A DNA stretch of 12,433 nt, from assembly GCA_944350395.1 (NCBI GenBank), contig CALVPA010000009.1, positions 1 through 12,433 on the forward strand, written 5' to 3'. Source of the DNA: an uncultured Bacilli bacterium (GTDB taxonomy: Bacteria > Bacillota_I > Bacilli_A > RF39 > UBA660). Position numbers and translations under genes: made by a program. Positions 1-5,984 of the stretch are shown piece after piece (positions within the stretch are counted from its first letter, which is position 1; every line of letters starts with the position of its first letter). The notes under the pieces were generated by a model. It made no database searches. It was not told the DNA's origin and saw only the letters and a list, made by a program, of their open reading frames with translations.

Positions 1-2
1 GT

Positions 3-1649
3 AAAGACAGATTAGTATCGACATCAGTAGCATTCAATTCAAGCAGTAAAGATAATGCATATGTAGGATATATGTATGGAACAACTGGTTCAAATTCGTA
101 CGAAGCTACACATGCAAATACAAATAACAGTACGATAAAGACATACCTAGATAATTGGTATAAGACAAATATAGTAGATAAAGGATATAGTGAAGCAGTA
201 TCTGATGAGATATTCTGTAATGATAGAGAAATAGACCAAAATGCAGGAAGTTTAAATGGATATACAGGATATACAACACTAGGATATGGAAGTAATAAGA
301 CAGTATATGCAGCAACAGCAAGAGTAGGATATAATATAAGTAATCCAATACCAAAATTAACATGTACGCAGAAGAACGATGCGTTTACAGTAGACGATGA
401 GGAAAAAGGAAATGGAGATTTAACGTACCCTGTGGGACTAATCACAGCAGATGAGATAGCACTGGCAGGAGGAAAATCCGGAACAAATAACTATAATTAT
501 TACTTATATAAAGGTTCTTATTACTGGTCGCTCTCGCCCTATGGCTATTATAGTAATGCTATTGTATTCCATGTCTCTACTACTGGGTACTTCTACGACG
601 CCGGTGTCAGTTATCCTAGCGGCGCGGCGCCTGTTATCAATCTGAGTGCTGATTATGCACAAAATTTAGTAGGCGCTGGAACGATGAATAGTCCTTATAA
701 AGAACCATCTCCATCAGAAAAAACTCTAGCAGCCCTAGGACTAACAGCAAAAGAAGGAATGCCAGACTTTAGTACAGTTGCAACGACAGATGAGACAGCA
801 GATGGACTATATGCGATGGAAGACGATTATGGAACTAGCTATTACTTTAGAGGAGCTGTAGAAAACAATTATGTCTACTTTGCAGGCTACTACTGGAGAA
901 TAATCAGAATAAATGGAGATGGAAGTTTAAGGATAATATATGATGGAACAACAGCTCATGCGAATGGAGAGTCAAATTCAGATAGAATAGTTGGAAACTC
1001 AGCTTTTAATTCAAGCAATAATGATAATGCATATGTAGGATATATGTATGGAACAGCTGGTTCAAGTTCGTACGAAGCTACACATGCAAATACAAATAAT
1101 AGTACAATAAAGACATATATAGATAATTGGTATAAGACGAATATAGTAGATAAGGGATACAGTGGTGCTATATCAGATGAGATATTCTGTAATGATAGAA
1201 GCATCGATACATCTAATGGTACAGGATTGGGTTACGGAACAAATCAAACCTACTATGGAGCATATAATAGATTAATAACAAATAAAAGTCCACAACTGAC
1301 ATGTACGCAGAAAAATGATGCGTTTACGGTAAATGATGAGGAAAAAGGAAATGGAGCATTAACATATCCAGTGGGACTAATCACAGCCGATGAGATAGCA
1401 CTAGCAGGAGGAAAAAACGGAACAAGTAACACAAGTTATTACTTATATAAAGGTTCTTATTACTGGTCGCTCTCGCCCTATGGCTATTATAGTGGTGCTT
1501 TTGTGTTAGGGTGTTATAGTGCTGGGTACTTGAACGGCTACTTTGTCAGTAATACTGATGGTGCGGCGCCTGTTATCAATCTGAGTGCTGACTACTGCGG
1601 GCAATTTAAAGGGGTAGGAAGTACAGAAGATCCGTATACCGCACCCTGA
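3..1649 (+). CDS. Tandem-repeat surface protein with two hypervariable lectin-like domains (5'-partial)
   Basis: The reading frame is open to the left edge, so the gene is 5'-truncated and 548 residues are visible. An ATG at 72 lies inside the repeated domain and is not the start. Two tandem copies of a ~310-residue unit are seen. Each reads through conserved FNSS, DNAYVGYMYG, DNWYKTNIVDKGYS, EIFCNDR, LTCTQKNDAF and TYPVGLITADEIALAGG, then YYWSLSPYGYYS, a hypervariable stretch and GAAPVINLSAD. The visible start of copy 2 adds TADGLYAMEDDYGTSYYFRG and YYWRIIRINGDGS. Conserved Cys in IFCNDR and LTCTQ could form a disulfide. The aromatic WSLSP block, variable loop and closing PVINL strand resemble C-type-lectin/FGE-fold DGR targets. 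I recall similar modules behind prepilin N-termini in gut Firmicutes, so a pilin-type or secreted N-terminus upstream is likely but not visible. Probable role: surface ligand binding (inference). Confidence 0.85.
   Translation, partial: KDRLVSTSVAFNSSSKDNAYVGYMYGTTGSNSYEATHANTNNSTIKTYLDNWYKTNIVDKGYSEAVSDEIFCNDREIDQNAGSLNGYTGYTTLGYGSNKTVYAATARVGYNISNPIPKLTCTQKNDAFTVDDEEKGNGDLTYPVGLITADEIALAGGKSGTNNYNYYLYKGSYYWSLSPYGYYSNAIVFHVSTTGYFYDAGVSYPSGAAPVINLSADYAQNLVGAGTMNSPYKEPSPSEKTLAALGLTAKEGMPDFSTVATTDETADGLYAMEDDYGTSYYFRGAVENNYVYFAGYYWRIIRINGDGSLRIIYDGTTAHANGESNSDRIVGNSAFNSSNNDNAYVGYMYGTAGSSSYEATHANTNNSTIKTYIDNWYKTNIVDKGYSGAISDEIFCNDRSIDTSNGTGLGYGTNQTYYGAYNRLITNKSPQLTCTQKNDAFTVNDEEKGNGALTYPVGLITADEIALAGGKNGTSNTSYYLYKGSYYWSLSPYGYYSGAFVLGCYSAGYLNGYFVSNTDGAAPVINLSADYCGQFKGVGSTEDPYTAP
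497..652 (+). other. Hypervariable cassette 1 (putative DGR variable region)
   Basis: A 58-bp 5' flank (497-554) and a 29-bp 3' flank (624-652) are identical to cassette 2. The core, 555-623 (23 codons), differs from cassette 2 at 27 of 69 bases with no indel. Many changes leave the third codon base fixed as C or T while bases 1 and 2 change, as expected when AAC/AAT template codons are randomised at adenine. Codon use (CTC, TCG, CCC, ATC, CTG) is unlike the A-ending codons of the rest of the gene. The GC-rich 3' flank, with the palindrome GGCGCC at 626-631, would be the candidate IMH-like element. No template repeat is visible here, so the DGR assignment is inference. Confidence 0.65.
1436..1591 (+). 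other. Hypervariable cassette 2 (putative DGR variable region)
   Basis: This is the second copy of the cassette, 939 bp after the first. Identical flanks are at 1436-1493 and 1563-1591, and the variable core is 1494-1562. Against cassette 1, 16 of 23 core residues change, for example N/G, I/F, H/G, V/C, S/Y, T/A, Y/N, D/G, A/Y, G/F and P/T. Only two codons change silently. By codon position the 27 differences fall 11, 9 and 7. Seven third-position changes (including C/T and C/G pairs) do not fit pure NNY randomisation, so some older drift or a different template must be allowed. The gene ends about 55 bp later. Confidence 0.65.
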
Positions 1650-1663
1650 TTTAGAATAAATCA
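1647..1663 (+). other. Short perfect hairpin at the stop codon of the variable gene
   Basis: TGATTTA (1647-1653) pairs with TAAATCA (1657-1663) across a GAA loop; the outer TACC/GGTA could extend it after an internal loop. No T-run follows, so it is a poor intrinsic terminator. Its position about 55 bp 3' of cassette 2 recalls the hairpin/cruciform found just 3' of the variable region in the Bordetella phage DGR, but that one is GC-rich and closer. Function is unproven. Confidence 0.35.
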
Positions 1664-1750
1664 TCCGAAGGTAGAAGGAAAGTAACGAGCATCAAATTGG
1701 GAAGAGAAGGCAAAACTATTTTTGTAACAAAAATGAAGGAATGATCAATT

Positions 1751-2305
1751 ATGAAAGAGAATTTAACTATATATCTAATAAGTGGTAAAGCTAGACACGG
1801 TAAGACTACAACTGCGAATATGATTAAAGACTATTATACTAGTATAGGTAAGAAGTCTCTTGTAACCAGTTATGGTAAATATATAAAGATGTATGTAAAA
1901 GAGATAACCGATTGGGATGGTAGGGATGAGACTAAACCGAGAGACATGCTCCAATCATTGGGAACAGAAGTTATAAGGAAGAAATTAGGTAAAGAAGACT
2001 TTTATGTCAAGAGATTAGATGAAGACATGGACGTTTATAATGAATATGTAGATGCGGTCATGATAGATGATGTACGCCTTCCCATAGAGATGGATTATTT
2101 CTTAGATAGATATCCTGAAAGAATTAAAACTATTCATGTAGTAAGACCTAACTTTGAAAGTGAATTAACTAGTAAACAGAAGGGACACGAAACTGAAATA
2201 GGACTTGATAATTATAGTAAATACGATTATACTATTTTAAATGACGGAAGTTTGGATGATTTGAGAACTAAAGTCTATAGTATAATCGAAGGGATAGAGA
2301 AATAG
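1751..2305 (+). CDS. P-loop deoxynucleoside monophosphate kinase-like protein
   Basis: The protein has 184 residues. A Walker A motif, GKARHGKT, lies at residues 12-19. Further blocks are KPRDMLQSLGTE (62-73), MIDDVRLPIE (104-113, acidic pair after a hydrophobic strand) and GHETE (145-149) ahead of a C-terminal NDGSLDDL (164-171). This order matches the phage-type deoxynucleoside monophosphate kinase/dephospho-CoA-kinase-like group, which transfers phosphate from ATP to a (deoxy)nucleotide in the cytoplasm. The exact substrate cannot be read from sequence. An RBS, GAAGGA (1735-1740), sits 10 bases before the ATG. The stop TAG directly abuts the alaS ATG, so the two are probably co-transcribed and translationally coupled. 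The family is common in phages and in Firmicutes chromosomes, which hints at old transfer. Confidence 0.75.
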   Translation: MKENLTIYLISGKARHGKTTTANMIKDYYTSIGKKSLVTSYGKYIKMYVKEITDWDGRDETKPRDMLQSLGTEVIRKKLGKEDFYVKRLDEDMDVYNEYVDAVMIDDVRLPIEMDYFLDRYPERIKTIHVVRPNFESELTSKQKGHETEIGLDNYSKYDYTILNDGSLDDLRTKVYSIIEGIEK

Positions 2306-4060
2306 ATGAAGTTAAAGGATTTGTACATAAATTTTTTCATTAGTAAAGGACATAAGCAGATACCTAGTAGTCCAGTAGTACCGGAAAACGATAATACTGT
2401 ACTATTTAACACAGCAGGTATGCAGCCCCTTACACCTTATTTAAAGGGAGAAAAGCATCCACTTGGAACAAGATTAGTTGACTATCAAAAGTGCGTCAGA
2501 ACTAACGATTTGGACGAAGTAGGAGACGCTACTCACCATACATTTTTTGAAATGCTTGGAAACTGGAGTTTAGGGGACTACTTTAAAAAAGAAAGTATTG
2601 CCTGGAGTTTTGAATTTTTAACAGATGTGTTGCATATTCCAGTAGAAAAACTCGCAGTTACCGTTTTTGAAGGGAACGATTTAGTCGAAAGAGACGAAGA
2701 GAGCGCTGAAATTTGGAAGTCATTAGGTATAAGTGAAGATAGGATATGTTATCTAGGTGTAGACGATAACTGGTGGCCTAATATGGAGATGTTTGGGCCA
2801 TGTGGACCTGATACCGAGATATTCTATTTTAGAAGTAATGATCCGGTGCCTGAAAGGTTCGATCCTAAGGACGATAGATGGGTAGAGATCTGGAATAATG
2901 TATTCATGCAGTATAATCACGATGAGAATGGATTTGCTCCTTTAAAACAGAAGAATGTAGATACCGGTATGGGTGTCGAGAGAACTACTGCTATACTTGA
3001 AGGAGTTGACGACAATTATCTATCTAGTATATTTAAGGGATACATAGAATTAATAGAAGAGTATAGTAATAAACCTTATGATGGAGAATATAAAAAGAGC
3101 ATGAGAATAATTGCTGACCATGCTAGGGCAGTTACGATTATCTCCGGAGAAGATTCTGGTATTAAGCCATCTAATACTGATCAAGGTTATGTCTTAAGGA
3201 GACTTATTAGAAGAATAATTAGACACGAAAATAAACTCGGTATAGATATAAATGGAGAATTCTTATCTAAGCTTATAAATAAAATAATCGACGATTATAA
3301 AGAGTACTATCCTGAGTTAGAGAAAAATAGAGAAGTAGTTCTCAGTGTTGTAGAAACTGAAAAAAATAAATTCAGTAAGACTCTAGATAAGGGATTAAAA
3401 GAATTTAATAAGGTTGCACTTAGTTCAACTAAAGTGATAGATGCAGCTTCAGCATTTCATTTATACGATACATACGGTTTTCCAATAGAACTAACTTGTG
3501 AACTAGCAAGTGAAAAGGGACTAGACGTAGATGTCGATGGATTCCATGAAAGATTTAAAAAGCATCAAGAGCTATCGAGGGCAGGCGCTGAAAACAAGTT
3601 TAAGAGTGGACTTGCTGGTACTAGTGAAATCGAAACTAAATACCATACTGTCACACATCTTTTGAATGCGGCTTTAAAGATAGTCTTAAACGATAAAAAT
3701 ATTCACCAGATGGGTAGCAATATTACTCCTGAAAGAATGAGATTTGACTTCAATTTCGATAGAAAACTCACGGATGAAGAGAAAAAATCTTTAGAAGATT
3801 TGATAAATTCTTGGATAAGTGAAGATTTAAAAGTTACTAAGAGTGAGATGAGCAAGCTTGATGCCGTAAAAAGCGGTGCAGAAGCTATGTTCATTGAAAA
3901 ATATCCAGAAGTAGTATCTGTATATACTATAGGAGACGTCTCTAAAGAGATTTGTACTGGACCACATGTAGAATCTACTAGCGAATTACATCACTTTAAA
4001 ATTGTAAAAGAAGAAGCATCGAGTGCAGGTGTTAGAAGAATAAAAGCAATACTAGATTGA
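2306..4060 (+). CDS. alaS: Short-form alanyl-tRNA synthetase (C-terminal domain absent)
   Basis: This enzyme charges tRNA-Ala in the cytoplasm. The class II catalytic core is seen with FNTAGMQPL (34-42), CVRTNDLDEVG (63-73), HHTFFEMLGNWSLGDYF (77-93) and motif 3, GMGVER (221-226). The helical tRNA-recognition region includes DHARA (271-275) and PSNTDQGYVLRRLIRR (288-303). The editing domain keeps its zinc/proofreading residues in HTVTH (447-451) and CTGPH (550-554), and the chain ends right after GVRRIKAILD. At 584 aa it is far shorter than typical bacterial AlaRS (about 870). It goes almost directly from the helical domain to HTVTH, so the beta-barrel part of the editing region and the whole C-terminal DHHA1/C-Ala domain are missing. 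The stop codon sits in a terminator loop, so this is a natural short form, not a frameshift. The motif variants resemble, from memory, those of short AlaRS in Patescibacteria and some Firmicutes. Confidence 0.93.
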   Translation: MKLKDLYINFFISKGHKQIPSSPVVPENDNTVLFNTAGMQPLTPYLKGEKHPLGTRLVDYQKCVRTNDLDEVGDATHHTFFEMLGNWSLGDYFKKESIAWSFEFLTDVLHIPVEKLAVTVFEGNDLVERDEESAEIWKSLGISEDRICYLGVDDNWWPNMEMFGPCGPDTEIFYFRSNDPVPERFDPKDDRWVEIWNNVFMQYNHDENGFAPLKQKNVDTGMGVERTTAILEGVDDNYLSSIFKGYIELIEEYSNKPYDGEYKKSMRIIADHARAVTIISGEDSGIKPSNTDQGYVLRRLIRRIIRHENKLGIDINGEFLSKLINKIIDDYKEYYPELEKNREVVLSVVETEKNKFSKTLDKGLKEFNKVALSSTKVIDAASAFHLYDTYGFPIELTCELASEKGLDVDVDGFHERFKKHQELSRAGAENKFKSGLAGTSEIETKYHTVTHLLNAALKIVLNDKNIHQMGSNITPERMRFDFNFDRKLTDEEKKSLEDLINSWISEDLKVTKSEMSKLDAVKSGAEAMFIEKYPEVVSVYTIGDVSKEICTGPHVESTSELHHFKIVKEEASSAGVRRIKAILD

Positions 4061-4077
4061 TATTGCTTTTTCTTTTT
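4042..4077 (+). terminator. Rho-independent terminator overlapping the alaS 3' end
   Basis: AAAAGCAATA (4042-4051) pairs perfectly with TATTGCTTTT (4061-4070) across a 9-base loop that contains the alaS TGA stop, followed by TCTTTTT. It ends the kinase-alaS transcript. Confidence 0.85.
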
Positions 4078-4091
4078 GTAAATGTTATCAT
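4063..4091 (+). promoter_or_regulatory. Possible promoter of the pilin gene
   Basis: TTGCTT (4063-4068), 17 bases, then TATCAT (4086-4091) preceded by TG at 4083-4084, giving an extended -10 with one mismatch. The -35 lies inside the alaS terminator stem. An inverted repeat, TTATCA (4085-4090) / TGATAA (4100-4105), spans the -10 and the RBS and could be an operator or chance. Confidence 0.4.
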
Positions 4092-4109
4092 TTATATGGT
4101 GATAATGAT

Positions 4110-4604
4110 ATGAAAAAAAGTGGTTTTACTTTAGTCGAACTATTAGCAGTAATACTTATCTTGAGTTTACTCATGGTTATCGCTGTACCTAGCATTATGG
4201 CGATAAGTAAGAAGATGAACGAAAGAGGACTCGATAGCAAGATAGAACTTATAGAAGATGCTGCAGTATTGTATGCTCAAAATAACAGTAATACATTAAA
4301 GAATGAACTCGGTGAATGTAATTCTAACAGTGAGCACTGTGAATGTGCTAGTACAGATGAAACAGGTGCTTCTACCGATTGTAAATATGTCTTTACGATT
4401 ACTCTAGATGAACTAATAAAGGAAGGGGTATACGAATCTGAAAGCGATACAGACGATCCTTCTGTATGTGATGTAACAGATCCGAGAGATAAAAGTAACT
4501 GCTTAGACTGTGCGACTATAACTGTTAAATTAGATGACGAATATAAGACTGCTAATGCTTATTTCGATAAAGACGGAATAACTACTAAGACAGTTTGTAA
4601 CTAA
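4110..4604 (+). CDS. Type IV pilin-like protein (prepilin), Cys-rich
   Basis: The protein has 164 residues. It begins with a class III (prepilin) signal, MKKSG followed by FTLVELL: a short positive leader, Gly5 before the cleavage site, Phe6 as mature residue 1 and Glu10 as mature Glu5. A hydrophobic helix follows to about residue 32. This should be cleaved and methylated by a prepilin peptidase and assembled by a type IV pilus or pseudopilus machine, none of which is in the window. The head domain carries eight Cys, consistent with disulfides outside the cell. The RBS GGTGAT (4099-4104) lies 5 bases before the ATG. The gene stands alone between two terminators. It could be a major or minor pilin or a pseudopilin; the subtype cannot be told from sequence. 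Confidence 0.85.
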   Translation: MKKSGFTLVELLAVILILSLLMVIAVPSIMAISKKMNERGLDSKIELIEDAAVLYAQNNSNTLKNELGECNSNSEHCECASTDETGASTDCKYVFTITLDELIKEGVYESESDTDDPSVCDVTDPRDKSNCLDCATITVKLDDEYKTANAYFDKDGITTKTVCN

Positions 4605-4638
4605 AAATAGTATGCTTGAAATAAGCATACTATTTTTA
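4602..4638. terminator. Bidirectional terminator between convergent pilin and transglutaminase-like genes
   Basis: A perfect stem, 4603-4617 with 4623-4637 (15 bp, extendable by one T-A pair), encloses the loop GAAAT. An A5 start and T5 end serve each strand. It includes the stop codons of both genes (TAA 4602-4604 on plus; 4636-4638 on minus). Confidence 0.9.
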
Positions 4639-5547
4639 ATTTACTCTTAATTCTGCATATATAGATTGATCGAAATTGTGCTCTTCTGTATCGTACGAAA
4701 GTAGAGTTTCTGTATCGATCATATAAAATTTATGTCTTATTGTATCAGTCACATTTACGCTGTTTGCAACTACTGGGTCGTCCCAAGTAAGATCTAGTTG
4801 TAACCATTCTCCATCTAAGTACACAGCATTCCAGACGTGTTCGCTGCTAGCTACTTTATAGTTTTTAACACCAAGAGAACTTAGTACTATAGCCATTGCA
4901 TCTGCATATCCAGCACATTTCGCTTTTCCACCAAAAAATACTCCATATGCATCTCCTGAATTTTCTCCATCATCTAAATCATAACTGGTATTGTCTATTA
5001 TATAGTCGTGCATCGCTAATATTTTATCGTATATGTCCATGTCGCTAGTGAACAGTTCACTATATATAGAATCTAATTTGTCATTTATATCCAAAATTTC
5101 GCTTTCACTGTACATTTTAGTTACCACGATATCTACTTCTCCGAGTGAGTCTGTAACGACCCGTATATTGCTGAAATTGTTGTATGGATGGACAAAATTA
5201 CCGAAGTCGGTAATTACTGTTTGATCTCCAGTAATATCTTGTACATCGCTAATACAATCTGTGTATTCGCTCGGACAATAAAAAGTAAATGTCTCATATC
5301 CATTATCTAGTACAGAATAAAAAATATTATATAAATCTTGTTTGCTGTATGGGACAAAAGTAGATGTCTTTTGAACATATATGTAATCATTATTAGATGC
5401 ATAACTGTTTGGAGGATCTATGACTACACTCGGAGTTGGGCTTATGATTTTTGCTGTATAATCTGTTATCTTATCTATATTAAATAGCACTACTAACAAT
5501 ATTATCGTAAGTAATATTGGAAGTACTCTAATTTTTCTATTCGACAT
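4636..5547 (-). CDS. Membrane-anchored transglutaminase-like protein
   Basis: The protein has 303 residues from the ATG at 5547. One N-terminal membrane helix (about residues 8-23, LPILLTIILLVVLF) leads to an extracytoplasmic region. The C-terminal half has the transglutaminase/papain-like core: Cys211 in GGKAKCAGYADAM, His237 in SSEHVWNAV and Asp252 in LQLDLTWDDP, with the usual YDLDDGENSGDAYGVFFGG lead-in. Bacterial members are thought to act as cysteine proteases or cross-linking/peptidoglycan-associated enzymes; the substrate here is unknown. The frame is open upstream to a TTG at 5595, but a consensus promoter -10 lies inside that extension and GGTGAT precedes the ATG, so the short form is preferred. 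The gene is monocistronic: it follows the rpsT terminator and is convergent with the pilin gene. Confidence 0.85.
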   Translation of the reverse strand: MSNRKIRVLPILLTIILLVVLFNIDKITDYTAKIISPTPSVVIDPPNSYASNNDYIYVQKTSTFVPYSKQDLYNIFYSVLDNGYETFTFYCPSEYTDCISDVQDITGDQTVITDFGNFVHPYNNFSNIRVVTDSLGEVDIVVTKMYSESEILDINDKLDSIYSELFTSDMDIYDKILAMHDYIIDNTSYDLDDGENSGDAYGVFFGGKAKCAGYADAMAIVLSSLGVKNYKVASSEHVWNAVYLDGEWLQLDLTWDDPVVANSVNVTDTIRHKFYMIDTETLLSYDTEEHNFDQSIYAELRVN

Positions 5548-5551
5548 TAAT

Positions 5552-5572
5552 ATCACCATTAAAATTATAGCA
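5552..5572 (-). promoter_or_regulatory. Extended -10 promoter and RBS of the transglutaminase-like gene
   Basis: On the minus strand TGCTATAAT (5572-5564) is a perfect extended -10. GGTGAT (5557-5552) is the RBS, four bases before the ATG at 5547. No clear -35 is seen. The very short leader fixes the start codon. Confidence 0.7.
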
Positions 5573-5593
5573 AAATAAAAGAAATAATACCAC

Positions 5594-5613
5594 AAAAAAA
5601 AGGCTATTCAGCC
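5594..5613 (-). terminator. Terminator of rpsT
   Basis: On the minus strand GGCT (5613-5610) pairs with AGCC (5605-5602) across a 4-base loop, followed by eight T. The AAA/TTT outside could lengthen the stem past a mismatch. The stop codon TAG falls inside the hairpin. Confidence 0.7.
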
Positions 5614-5870
5614 ATTTCCTTAACTTTTTTATTCAATCTAGACTTTTGTCTAGCACAAGTATTCTTCTTTATTAGACCTTTACTGCAAGCTTTGTCGATT
5701 GCTTTAATAGTAGTAGCTAGATTAGCTTTTGCTTGTTCAACATCCTTAGCAGCAACAGCTTTTTCAGTGTTTTTAATAGCGTTCTTAACAGTTTTAGTAT
5801 AGACATTGTTAGCAACTGTTTGAGCTCTATCAGTTTTTACAGATTTTTTAGAACTTTTGATAATTGGCAT
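5604..5870 (-). CDS. rpsT: 30S ribosomal protein S20
   Basis: The protein has 88 residues, the normal size. It is very basic, Ala/Lys-rich and all-helical in character. It starts MPIIKSSKKSVKTDRA and has the family's NNVYTKTVKNAIKN, a central AKANLATTIKAIDKA and a C-terminal LIKKNTCARQKSRLNKKV. It binds 16S rRNA early in 30S assembly. The RBS AGAGGTGA lies just before the ATG. Transcribed divergently from spoIIP, as rpsT is next to gpr/spoIIP in B. subtilis. It has its own promoter and terminator. Confidence 0.96.
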   Translation of the reverse strand: MPIIKSSKKSVKTDRAQTVANNVYTKTVKNAIKNTEKAVAAKDVEQAKANLATTIKAIDKACSKGLIKKNTCARQKSRLNKKVKEMAE

Positions 5871-5900
5871 TGTTTCACCTCTTTCTTCACATACATAAGT

Positions 5901-5929
5901 ATTTTATCAAATAAAATAACAGTTTGCAA
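5901..5929 (-). promoter_or_regulatory. rpsT promoter
   Basis: On the minus strand TTGCAA (5929-5924), 17-base spacer, TAAAAT (5906-5901) with a TGa extension. A leader of about 25 bases leads to the AGAGGTGA RBS (tail at 5880-5875). Confidence 0.8.
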
Positions 5930-5984
5930 CTAAATTCTACATATTTTGTAGGGCATCTTTACTAATATGATATTGGGTGATAAT

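Larger units (their letters stand above)
51..1595 (+). repeat. Two-copy direct repeat within the surface protein gene
   Basis: Copy 1 (51-656) aligns with copy 2 (1023-1595). Identity is high at DNA level around 51-235 versus 1023-1200, and again around 360-480 versus 1299-1425. Two segments diverge. One is the linker between EIFCNDR and LTCTQ, where copy 1 is 11 residues longer and the change looks like ordinary indel drift. The other is the cassette core, where there are no indels but dense substitution. The high identity of the bulk suggests a fairly recent duplication or ongoing gene conversion. Confidence 0.85.

Noticed and set aside
72..74. ATG as the start of the left-edge surface gene
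   Set aside because: The same frame is open and matches the repeat unit (FNSS, DNAYVGYMYG) back to base 3, so this is an internal Met of a truncated gene.
106..363. Antisense reading frame within the surface gene
   Set aside because: It is a low-complexity Leu/Tyr/His translation opposite a repeat-rich coding region; the other opposite-strand frames in this window (956-1204, 3703-3894, 7579-7938, 8409-9269, 11977-12297) are likewise shadows with no RBS or family motifs.
497..1591. The two cassettes as plain paralogous drift
   Set aside because: Drift does not explain 16 of 23 residue changes in the core, no indels, and perfectly identical flanks on both sides.
1718..1734. Inverted repeat ATTTTTGT/ACAAAAAT as a terminator
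   Set aside because: It is entirely AT-rich with a one-base centre, has no following T-run, and lies directly on the next gene's RBS.
1650..1750. T-box or other riboswitch upstream of the kinase-alaS operon
   Set aside because: No T-box core sequence, specifier-like stem or T-rich terminator is visible in the 101-bp gap.
1647..4060. Mycoplasma-type code (TGA as Trp)
   Set aside because: Two genes end on TGA at sensible places (alaS inside a terminator loop), all Trp codons in recognised genes are TGG, and no in-frame TGA interrupts a conserved domain.
5937..5951. CTACA/TGTAG hairpin upstream of spoIIP as a regulatory element
   Set aside because: Only five base pairs, no matching promoter geometry on the plus strand, and no parallel elsewhere in the window.
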